This document shows, in pieces, positions 1-7,550 of a stretch of 34,537 nucleotides of DNA (within the stretch, counting starts at the first letter, position 1; each line of letters begins with the position of its first letter). The DNA comes from an uncultured Lentisphaeria bacterium. Lineage in GTDB: Bacteria > Verrucomicrobiota > Lentisphaeria > Oligosphaerales > Oligosphaeraceae. The notes under the pieces were generated by a model that worked only from the letters and a program-made list of their open reading frames with translations, did not search any database and was not told the DNA's origin. A program made the translations under genes and the position numbers. The DNA lies in contig CALZPA010000008.1 in assembly GCA_945827525.1 (NCBI GenBank), positions 1 to 34,537 of the forward strand. The letters are read 5' to 3'.

Positions 1-915
1 GAAGCCGAGTTTGCGGAAGGTCTCGACCTGCCGTCGGATGGAGTAGCCGCCGGCGGGGGCGAGGAGGTGTCCGGCCCAGTTGGTGCCCTCGTCGAAGCAC
101 TGTTCGGTCTGGAATTCGAGCATGCGCGGGCAGGCGCGGAGCTGGGGGATGAGGGTGTCCCAGTCGATGGTGCCGTCGAAGGGCATGGCGTGGAGGTCGG
201 CGTAGCCGGTGTTGTCGTGGATGTGGCAGGTGACGACGTGGGGCTGGAGCTTGGCCAGGGCGTTGGGCTCCTCGCGGAAGCCCTCCCACCAGTTGCGGTT
301 GAGCTGGTAGTCGGGGTAGTTCTCGCGGCGTTTCCAGGGATAGGGGGTCATGATGTGGGCGTGTCCGGTGTCGTAGCAGACGCCGATGGCGGGGTTGCCG
401 GCGAAGGGGGCGATGACGCTGAGAACTTCCTGTGCGGAGTTGGTGGGCTCAAAGCTGTTTTCGACGGCGATGACGAGTCCGAGCCTTTCGGCGGTGGGAA
501 GGAGCTGTTCGAGTGACTGGATGGCGAGGGGGCGGAGCACGTCGATGGGAGTGTGGTGGGTGACGTAGTCGTAGGCGCCGATGTGCATGGTGTAGGTGCG
601 GCTGCCGAAGTTGGCGGCAAGCGCCATGGCGCGGCGGTGCGTCTCAAGCATGATGGCGCGCTGCTCGGGCTCGGGGACGTTGAGGTCGAGCTTGGGGCCG
701 AAGGGCGAGTGCATGGCGATGAGGCGGATGCCGAAGCGGTCGCAGAGCCCCTTGAGAAAGTCGATGCGGGTCTCGTCCTCAAGGCAGGCGCGGACGAGAG
801 GGTCGGTGAAGACGAAGGTGTTGACGCCCCAGTCGAGGTATTCGCGGATGATGCGTGGGTAGAGGGCGTCGGTCAGCTTGGTCCAGGGATAGTTGAAGGC
901 GAGTGGTGCGTTCAT
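1..915 (-). CDS. Sugar phosphate isomerase/epimerase (xylose isomerase-like TIM barrel), C-terminus runs off the window
   Basis: Manual reverse translation from ATG at 915: MNAPLAFNYPWTKLTDALYPRIIREYLDWGVNTFVFTDPLV...IAVENSFEPTNSAQEVLSVIAPFAGNPAIGVCYDTGHAHI...; the frame stays open to base 1; the VENS and CYDTGHAH motifs fit the AP endonuclease 2 / xylose isomerase-like TIM barrel family. Confidence 0.85.
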   Translation of the reverse strand, partial: MNAPLAFNYPWTKLTDALYPRIIREYLDWGVNTFVFTDPLVRACLEDETRIDFLKGLCDRFGIRLIAMHSPFGPKLDLNVPEPEQRAIMLETHRRAMALAANFGSRTYTMHIGAYDYVTHHTPIDVLRPLAIQSLEQLLPTAERLGLVIAVENSFEPTNSAQEVLSVIAPFAGNPAIGVCYDTGHAHIMTPYPWKRRENYPDYQLNRNWWEGFREEPNALAKLQPHVVTCHIHDNTGYADLHAMPFDGTIDWDTLIPQLRACPRMLEFQTEQCFDEGTNWAGHLLAPAGGYSIRRQVETFRKLGF

Positions 916-1404
916 GGTGGTTTGGGGGAAGGGATTGGTGGATGGGGTGGAATGGGTGGGGAATGGGTGGGGAATGGCCGTCCGTTCGGCGGAGGGTTTC
1001 CTCAGCCCTGGGAAGGGTGAGTGCGCGAAGGGGCCGTGGCGTCGGCAGGTTTGGTTTCCAGGGGCTGACGCCCCTCCCTCGTCGGGGGGCGCCCCTTCGG
1101 GGCGATGGCGCTGCCTCGCTGTTCTTGGCAAAGGGAAATATAAGCCTCGGACGGGGATTTGCGAGAAGGGTGGACGAGGTTGCGAAAAAAACAACCATAT
1201 CAGTAGGGAAGAGGGAACACCATCAAATTCGTCACGTCTAATTCGTTGCCTAATGACGAGGGTTTCAAGTTGTGGAAGGGCGGTCACACGGCCATGGAAA
1301 CGCGGAAGCCCTAAACATAACTTAAAAGGTAGTCAATATTAGGTGTGTACGATTAGGATTTCCGAAGAATGATGAGAGCAACCCATTGAGAAAGGAGAAG
1401 CATC

Positions 1405-1746
1405 ATGAAGAGAGTGATGAGTGCCGTGGTGTTCGCGGCTCTGCTGTGTTCGGCCGTTGTGCTGGCCTCGGAGTCTGGCGAGAAGGCGTCCTGTTGCAAG
1501 CAGGAGAAAGCGGCGTGCTGCAAGACTGAGTGCTGCAAGCCCAATGCGGACTGCTGCAAGCCTGGCGCGGCGTGCTGCAAGGCGGCGGCGTGCTGCAAGG
1601 GGCAGGTGAAGGCGAGCTGCTGCAAGACTGAGTGCTGCAAGCCGAGTGCGGACTGCTGCAAGCCTGGCGCGGCGTGCTGCAAGAAGGCGGATTGCTGCAA
1701 GGCGGCGGCTGACTGCTGCGCTCCGGCGGACAGTGAGAAGAAGTGA
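1405..1746 (+). CDS. Small secreted Cys-Cys-Lys repeat protein, putative metal-binding (metallothionein-like)
   Basis: 113 aa; AAAGGAG Shine-Dalgarno at about 1391-1397; signal-peptide-like MKRVMSAVVFAALLCSAVVLAS; 12 CC pairs (11 CCK and 1 CCA) separated by short spacers; followed by a strong hairpin. Confidence 0.85.
   Translation: MKRVMSAVVFAALLCSAVVLASESGEKASCCKQEKAACCKTECCKPNADCCKPGAACCKAAACCKGQVKASCCKTECCKPSADCCKPGAACCKKADCCKAAADCCAPADSEKK
1516..1581 (+). repeat. 66-bp internal direct repeat, copy 1 (partner 1618-1683)
   Basis: TGCTGCAAGACTGAGTGCTGCAAGCCCAATGCGGACTGCTGCAAGCCTGGCGCGGCGTGCTGCAAG; 2 mismatches to copy 2 by eye. Confidence 0.9.
1618..1683 (+). repeat. 66-bp internal direct repeat, copy 2 (partner 1516-1581)
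   Basis: TGCTGCAAGACTGAGTGCTGCAAGCCGAGTGCGGACTGCTGCAAGCCTGGCGCGGCGTGCTGCAAG. Confidence 0.9.
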
Positions 1747-1780
1747 CAGTCTGTCGCTGAGCTCAGTCTGAAGTCAGAAG

Positions 1781-1817
1781 AAGCCGCCCCGCGGGCCATG
1801 GACTGCGGGGCGGCTTT
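1781..1817 (+). terminator. Hairpin terminator of the Cys-Cys repeat gene, possibly bidirectional with the convergent antiporter gene
   Basis: AAGCCGCCCCGC (1781-1792) pairs with GCGGGGCGGCTT (1805-1816), 12-nt loop, then a short T-containing tail. Confidence 0.75.
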
Positions 1818-1910
1818 CCGTTTCTGGGGTGTGGGGGCTGGAGGCGATGCTGCGACCGATGCTGTGGGTAACTGCGGGCGGCTTTCCGTCTCTGGGGTGT
1901 GTGGGTGGGG

Positions 1911-3281
1911 TCAGAGGAGTTCGTCGTCCTGGACGACCTGTGGGGTTTCGATGTCTCCGCCCTGTGGGAATTCGTGGGCATTTTTGGCGATGACGAGTCG
2001 GACGAGGTTGGGGATGGGGAGAGTGGTGACGATGGAGAGGATGATGATGGCGTTGAAGAAGGCGTCGGAGAGGATGCCGAGGTCTTTGCCGACGGCGGCG
2101 GCGGCGAGGGTTGCGGAGAGCTGTGGGATGGTCATGAGTCCGGCGGCGAGTCCGGCGGCGTGTCCGAAGCCGACGAGTCGCATGGTGGCGTAGCCGCTGA
2201 GGAGTTTGCTGAGGACGAGTCCTGCGACGGTGAGGAGGATGATGGAGGCGTCGCCGGTGCCGGAGAAGGCGCGGAAGTCGGTCTGCATGCCGATGGAGAC
2301 GAAGAGGAAGGGGATGAGGAAGCCGTAGCCGATGCTCTCGAAGCGCTTGAAGAGGAGCATGTCGTGGTGTTTGACGACCTGGGAGAGTCCGAGACCGGCG
2401 ATGAAGGCTCCGACGACGAGGTTGATGCCGAAGAGTTCGCCGACGAGGACGGTGGCGAGGATGATGACCATGACGATGGTGATGAGCATGTCCTCGGAGG
2501 GTCTGAACCACTGGAGGAGTCTGTTTCCGAGCCAGCGGACGATGAGGATGGCGAGGACGAGGTAGGCGATGACGATGAGGAGGAAGATGGGCATGAAGCT
2601 GTTGCCCAGGATGGAGCCGTCGAGGTGGTCGAAGATGGAGAGGGTGCTGGAGCCGACCATGTGTGAGATGCCGTGCCGCTGTCGGAAGAGCTGGACGCTG
2701 ACGGCGAGGAGGATGATGCTGGCGATGTCGGTGATGACGGTGGAGATGAGGACGCTGGCGCCGAAGCGGCTGCGGGTGAGTCCGTGTGAGCGGATGACGG
2801 GGAAGACGATGCCGACGGAGTGCGAGGCGAAGAGGGAGGCGTAGAGGAGCTTTCCCTCGAGGGCGTTGGGCTCGAAGTGTGCGTAGACGAGGTATCCGGC
2901 GATGGCGGGGACGAGGAAGGTGGAGATGCTGAGGGCGATGACGGGGATGCGGACGGTGCGGATGAGCTTGAAGTCGGCCTCCATGCCGGCGATGGCCATG
3001 AGGAGCATGAGTCCGAGCGAGCCGAGGAGCGAGAGGAGGCTGTCGAAGACGCGCGCGGTCTCGGCGGCGGTTTCGGCGCGCTGTCCGGGCGGTCCGAGGA
3101 AGCTGAGGGCGTTTGAGAGGTGTCGGACGAGGTCGAGACCGCCGCCGTGGGGGGCAATGAGCATGCCGACGAGGAGGAGGGCGATGACCATGGGGATGCC
3201 GAAGCGCCGGAGGAGTGCGGGCACGAGTGCCATCAGGGCGGTGAGGGCGATGAAGAGGAGCAGCAGTGCGGATTGGCTCAT
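1911..3281 (-). CDS. Cation:proton antiporter (CPA2/Kef-type integral membrane protein)
   Basis: 456 aa, many hydrophobic segments; MSQSALLLLFIALTALMALVPALLRRFGIPMVIALLLVGMLIAPHG...; GELFGINLVVGAFIAGLGLS motif typical of CPA2 antiporters. Confidence 0.88.
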   Translation of the reverse strand: MSQSALLLLFIALTALMALVPALLRRFGIPMVIALLLVGMLIAPHGGGLDLVRHLSNALSFLGPPGQRAETAAETARVFDSLLSLLGSLGLMLLMAIAGMEADFKLIRTVRIPVIALSISTFLVPAIAGYLVYAHFEPNALEGKLLYASLFASHSVGIVFPVIRSHGLTRSRFGASVLISTVITDIASIILLAVSVQLFRQRHGISHMVGSSTLSIFDHLDGSILGNSFMPIFLLIVIAYLVLAILIVRWLGNRLLQWFRPSEDMLITIVMVIILATVLVGELFGINLVVGAFIAGLGLSQVVKHHDMLLFKRFESIGYGFLIPFLFVSIGMQTDFRAFSGTGDASIILLTVAGLVLSKLLSGYATMRLVGFGHAAGLAAGLMTIPQLSATLAAAAVGKDLGILSDAFFNAIIILSIVTTLPIPNLVRLVIAKNAHEFPQGGDIETPQVVQDDELL

Positions 3282-3317
3282 GCGGTGGGTCCTGGTCTCG
3301 GAGAGTGGGCTTCAGTT

Positions 3318-3671
3318 TCAGGGCCGGGTTCGCTCGATGGTGACGGTGGCGGCGGCGAGGCGCGGGCGTGGGTTGGGCTTGGTGACGCTGAGGGTGACCT
3401 TTTGGGCGGGCGTCAGTCGGAGGCAGAGCTGTGCGAGGTGTTCGGCGAGGGCCTCGATGAGCTGGAAGTCGGAGGCTTCGGTGGCGTCGAGGATGTTCTG
3501 GACGAGAAAGTCGTAGTCGATGGCGTCCTCGAGGCGGTCGGAGGCGGCGGCGTCGCGGATGTCGGTGTGGAGGGTGACGGAGATGGAGACGTCGCGCTTC
3601 AGGCGTCGCTCGTCGTCGTAGCAGCCGAGGATGCACTGGGCATGGATGTCGTGGAGGGTGATGGTGTCCAT
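3318..3671 (-). CDS. folB: Dihydroneopterin aldolase
   Basis: 117 aa; MDTITLHDIHAQCILGCYDDERRLKRDVSISVTLHTD...DAIDYDFLVQNIL...FQLIEALAEHLAQLCL matches the FolB pattern (IxxxGxxxxER, DYxxL, LIExLAE). Confidence 0.88.
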   Translation of the reverse strand: MDTITLHDIHAQCILGCYDDERRLKRDVSISVTLHTDIRDAAASDRLEDAIDYDFLVQNILDATEASDFQLIEALAEHLAQLCLRLTPAQKVTLSVTKPNPRPRLAAATVTIERTRP

Positions 3672-3707
3672 GGCGTTTGCGTTGTGTGTGGGGGGGAGGG
3701 AGAGGAG

Positions 3708-4727
3708 TCAGCGCAGTCTCTGGAGGAGGGTTTCGGGCGCGTCGTAGCGTCGATGGACGGCGTAGGGGGGGAATTTGGCGGCGAGGTTCTGGGGGAGGTT
3801 CTGTGGGAGGTAGCGCCAGCGCTTGTAGAGCCAGACGTACTGTTCGGGGTAGTCTCGGACGAGCGTCTCGAAGGCGTCGGCGATGTGCTGGGAGAGGGAC
3901 TCGTCGGTATCGTCTGGGGTGGGTGTGGGGAGGTGTCTGGCGATGCAGGCGAAGGAGCCGTCGGGCTGTCGGACGGAGGCGCAGACGATGATGGGGAGGT
4001 GGAGTTTCCGTGCGAGTCGTGCGGGGAGCGGTGACATGGTGGCGGGGAGTCCGAAGAAGCTGACGAAGATGCCGCCGTCGACGGGGGAGAGGTTCTGGTC
4101 GACGAGCATTCCGACGCAGTGTCCCTGTCGGAGTGCGAGGAGGACTTTTCGTGCGGCGCCGTCTCGCTTGATGATGTGGAGTCCGTTGGTTTCGCGCGCC
4201 TGGGTGACGATGGCGTCAAGGGTTTGGGAGCTGAGGGTTTCGGCGATGGCGGAGACCTGGAGTCCGGCGAGGGGGGCGCCCTGAGCGAAGACCTCCCAGT
4301 TTCCGAGGTGGGGGAGGCAGACGATGGCGGGCTGTCCGCGGAGACGGTCGAGGAAGCCGGGGGGCCAGGCGGGGAGGAGGCGCGAGATGAGGGTGGGTCG
4401 GTGGATGAGCCTGGCGGTCTCGAGTCCGGTGAGGATGGAGCTGGCGATGCTCTGTCGCGCGAGCTGTTCGCGTTGTGTCGCGTCGAGTTCCGGGAAGGCG
4501 ACGGTGAGGTTGTCGCAGACGGTTTGGAACGCCTGGAGCCGCAGTCGTGCGCAGGTGCGGGCGAGGGTGTCGGCGAGTCGTCGGGCGAAGCAGGGCGAGA
4601 GTCTCCCCAGGACTGCCAGTACAGGGCGGGTGAGGAGGCTCATGACCAGGGCTCGGACGGCGCGCCGGGCATTTCTGGCGCGCCGTCTGAGGGTTTTGCG
4701 TCGGCACGGTTCCACGGTGGGGGGCAC
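3708..4727 (-). CDS. Lysophospholipid/lipid A acyltransferase (LpxL/HtrB family)
   Basis: 339 aa from a GTG start at 4727 (an internal ATG at 4643 is possible); HLGNWE (HX4E) motif and GMLVDQNLSPVDGGIFVSFFGLPATMSPLPARLARK. Confidence 0.85.
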   Translation of the reverse strand: MPPTVEPCRRKTLRRRARNARRAVRALVMSLLTRPVLAVLGRLSPCFARRLADTLARTCARLRLQAFQTVCDNLTVAFPELDATQREQLARQSIASSILTGLETARLIHRPTLISRLLPAWPPGFLDRLRGQPAIVCLPHLGNWEVFAQGAPLAGLQVSAIAETLSSQTLDAIVTQARETNGLHIIKRDGAARKVLLALRQGHCVGMLVDQNLSPVDGGIFVSFFGLPATMSPLPARLARKLHLPIIVCASVRQPDGSFACIARHLPTPTPDDTDESLSQHIADAFETLVRDYPEQYVWLYKRWRYLPQNLPQNLAAKFPPYAVHRRYDAPETLLQRLR

Positions 4728-4745
4728 CAGGGATGGGGAGGGGGC

Positions 4746-6146
4746 CTATTCGAAGTAGCGGCTGGTGCCGGGCTTCAGGTCGGCGAAGAGCTCGCGGCGT
4801 TCGGCGACGTCCTGGGCGTCGACGAAGGAGCGTGGCGAGAGTTCGATGATGGTGTCGGCGGGTGCGGTGATGCCGGCCTGCGCGAGCCATTTGTGTGCGC
4901 GGGCGTTGAGTGCGGCGCGGCAGGAGTCGGGCGAGTCGTCGCCCTGAGCGTTCTTGACGGGCGCGAACTGCTCGTCGCGGCTGGCCTCGAGGATGAGTGG
5001 GCTGTGGGCGAGTGGGAGGGCGTCGAAGAGGAAGAATTCGAGTTTGATGGCGTTGGGCGCGTCGGGCTTGACGAGTTCGCCCTGTTCGTTGATGTAGGGG
5101 ACTTTCTTGTGGGCGACGTGGGGTGTGAAGCCGGCGTTTCCGGTGGCGACGTGGCGGATGAAGTCTCGGGAGATGACGTGCATGGCGGGGCTGCCGGCGC
5201 GGAAGGTGAGCTTGCCGTCGGGGTCTTTCCGCTGGAGGAGGTCGTTGGGCATGTCGGAGTACTCGACGATGACGAGCTTGCCGTCGAGGAGGCAGAAGTG
5301 TCCGAGCTTCTCCAGGGGGTCGCGCTTGATGAGAGCGCGCGAGGACATGTCGGAGCCGGTGAGGTCATGGAGTCCGATGAAGAGCGGGTCCATGGTCTTG
5401 ATGAGTGGGTTGTCGACCTGCCAGTAGGAGAGGATGGTGACGCCGCGGCGCTCCATGTCGTCGAGGGCTCCGGAGTCGAGGAGTGCGGCGAAGGAGCCGC
5501 CGTGTCCGTTGGGGGAGAGGGCGAGGGAGTCTCTGTCGGCGAGGAGGGCGTGTCCGTCGGGGTCGATGGCGGGGAGGGTGCCCTGCGCGAAGAGCATGAC
5601 GTTCTTGGGGTCGAGTCCGAAGTAGTGGTTGTCGGCGAAGAATTGGCGAGTGGCCTGGTCATTGATTTTGGAGGTCATGATGTACCAGGGGATGACGCAG
5701 CCGTACTTCTGCTGGTTGCGGAGGATGCTTTCGGCGAAGAGCTGGAAGAGGCTCTTGTGCTGGAGTTCGGAGACGGGGTAGGTGCCCTTGGGGGCGTCGT
5801 ATCCGAGTCGTGTTCCCTGTCCGCCGGCGACGGTGAAGCCGGCGACCTTTCCGGCCTTGAGGAGTTCGACGCCGTGGGCGGTGGCCTGCTGGAGGCGAGT
5901 GCGCTCGTCGTCGGTTGAGGGATTGAGGCTGACGTACTGTGCGGGGACGAGCTTGTCGAAGGGGATGTCGGGTCCGTTTCCGGCGGCGGCGTCCTTGGCC
6001 CAGGCGGTGACCTTCTGCCAGTTGACGGCCTTGAGCTGTTCGGCGAAGGACTGCTGGCGCTCGGGCGTCAGCTCATCCCAGAAGCGGAGGAGGTGGGTCT
6101 GGTCGAAGGGGGCGAGAAAGTCGAGGAGTTCCTGTTTGGTGGGCAT
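4746..6146 (-). CDS. UDPGP-family uridylyltransferase resembling eukaryotic-type UDP-N-acetylhexosamine pyrophosphorylase (UAP1)
   Basis: Start ATG 6146 (MPTKQELLDFLAPFDQTHLLRFWDEL); GGQGTRLGYDAPKGTYPV nucleotide-binding loop; SPNGHGGSFAALL, QVDNPLIKTMDPLFIG and VIVEYSDMP blocks. Confidence 0.85.
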   Translation of the reverse strand: MPTKQELLDFLAPFDQTHLLRFWDELTPERQQSFAEQLKAVNWQKVTAWAKDAAAGNGPDIPFDKLVPAQYVSLNPSTDDERTRLQQATAHGVELLKAGKVAGFTVAGGQGTRLGYDAPKGTYPVSELQHKSLFQLFAESILRNQQKYGCVIPWYIMTSKINDQATRQFFADNHYFGLDPKNVMLFAQGTLPAIDPDGHALLADRDSLALSPNGHGGSFAALLDSGALDDMERRGVTILSYWQVDNPLIKTMDPLFIGLHDLTGSDMSSRALIKRDPLEKLGHFCLLDGKLVIVEYSDMPNDLLQRKDPDGKLTFRAGSPAMHVISRDFIRHVATGNAGFTPHVAHKKVPYINEQGELVKPDAPNAIKLEFFLFDALPLAHSPLILEASRDEQFAPVKNAQGDDSPDSCRAALNARAHKWLAQAGITAPADTIIELSPRSFVDAQDVAERRELFADLKPGTSRYFE

Positions 6147-6394
6147 GGGGGTGCGTGGGGATGGTTGGAGGACGGATGGTTGTGTGTGGTGGGGGGAGGA
6201 CTGGCCGGCGGCGGGGCCTTCCGGCGCGTTTTCTATACAATAATGCGTTTTCATGGGATGTCATGCGGCGGTGTGTCTTTCGGGCGGGTTCAGGCTTGAA
6301 TTTTGGCGTTGGCCGTGCAAGTTATGGGGAGTTGGCCGTGGCAGGGCGCCACGGCGGGAGACGGGACGTGCGAGAACAGCAGGAGCAGGAAGAC

Positions 6395-7456
6395 ATGGGG
6401 CTGGATTTGGCCGCGAGACGGAAGCTGGTGGACGAGATGCTGGGGCGGCAGTTGGACCGTTGCCGTGGGCAGGTGCCCGAGCATCTTCTCAATGTGCTGG
6501 AGGGATATCTGTCCGGTGGGGGGAAACGGGTGCGCCCGCTGCTGATGATGCTGTGCTGCGAGGGTCTTGGCGGCTCGGCGGAGGACATCGTGCCGGCGGC
6601 GGCGGCGGTGGAGATGTACCACAACTGGACGCTGATACACGACGATGTGATTGACCATGACGCGCGTCGCCGTGGCCGTCCGACGGGTCATGTGATTGGG
6701 TCTCGGGAGGGAAGCGAGACGTTTGGGCTGGGCGGGACCGCGGCCGGCGACTACGGCATCAGCGTGGCGATCCTCTCGGGCGACCTGCTGCACGGGCTGT
6801 CGCTGGAGCTGCTGGCGTCGCTGGCGCCGTCGTATCCGAAGGTGATACCGGCGCTGCTGCAGCGGATGAGCGGTCGGCTGTGCCGGGAGCTGATTGGGGG
6901 CGAGCAGCTGGACGTGGAGCTGAGCCACATGCCGTTCGAGCGTGTGGGCGAGTCGCTGATACAACTGATGATGAACGGCAAGACGGGGGCGCTGTTCCGC
7001 TTCGCGATGGAGTGCGGCGCCGCGCTGGGGCTTGACTCCATCGAGGACGAGCGCATCAGCGCCATGGGCATCTTCGGCAGCAAGTTCGGGCTGTCGTTCC
7101 AGCTTCAGGACGACCTGCTGGGCATCTTCGGCTCGGACCAGAAGCTGGGCAAGCCGGTGGGCTCGGACATCCGCGAGGGCAAGCGGACGCTGCTGGCCGC
7201 ACGGACGCTGCAGGGGCTGGAGGGCGGCCGACGCGCCCGCTTCCTGGAGCTGTACGGGAAGGCCGACGTCACGTCTGGGGACATCGCGGAGGTTCAGGAG
7301 CTGATGCGCGAGAGCGGCGCGGCGGAGTCGGTGCGCAAGTCGGCGGCCCGCATCCTGGAGCAGGCGCTCCAGACGCTTCGCGGCGTCATGGCGCCGTCCG
7401 AGGCCTGCCTGGCCCTGGAGTCGCTGACGATGGACATGCTCTCGCGCGAGGTCTGA
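6395..7456 (+). CDS. Polyprenyl (trans-isoprenyl) diphosphate synthase
   Basis: ATG 6395 preceded by AGGAGCAGGA; GGGKRVRPLL, first Asp-rich motif LIHDDVIDHD, second motif FQLQDDLLGIFG. Confidence 0.92.
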   Translation: MGLDLAARRKLVDEMLGRQLDRCRGQVPEHLLNVLEGYLSGGGKRVRPLLMMLCCEGLGGSAEDIVPAAAAVEMYHNWTLIHDDVIDHDARRRGRPTGHVIGSREGSETFGLGGTAAGDYGISVAILSGDLLHGLSLELLASLAPSYPKVIPALLQRMSGRLCRELIGGEQLDVELSHMPFERVGESLIQLMMNGKTGALFRFAMECGAALGLDSIEDERISAMGIFGSKFGLSFQLQDDLLGIFGSDQKLGKPVGSDIREGKRTLLAARTLQGLEGGRRARFLELYGKADVTSGDIAEVQELMRESGAAESVRKSAARILEQALQTLRGVMAPSEACLALESLTMDMLSREV

Positions 7457-7486
7457 GCCGACGCGGGGAGAGCCGCAGACAGGACA

Positions 7487-7525
7487 AAGGCCGGCCGCCG
7501 GGGTGCCACCCCGGCGGCCGGCCTT
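7487..7525. terminator. Strong hairpin between convergent genes (bidirectional terminator)
   Basis: Perfect 17-bp stem AAGGCCGGCCGCCGGGG / CCCCGGCGGCCGGCCTT with a 5-nt loop TGCCA. Confidence 0.85.
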
Positions 7526-7550
7526 GTTTGCTGTTCAGGGCGCGGGTGTC

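Noticed and set aside
1090-1104. CGCCCCTTCGGGGCG palindrome upstream of the first gene
   Set aside because: Short GC hairpin of a kind common in GC-rich intergenic DNA; no evidence here for a mobile or regulatory element.
1353-1799. Minus-strand repeat ORF (LQQSALGLQHSVLQHAA repeats)
   Set aside because: Exact antisense of the Cys-Cys repeat gene; the repeat is inherited from that gene, which has the SD, signal peptide and terminator.
4119-5918. 599-aa plus-strand ORF rich in Gly/Glu/Asp/Val
   Set aside because: Antisense shadow of the acyltransferase and UDPGP genes; the same acidic composition recurs opposite every minus-strand gene.
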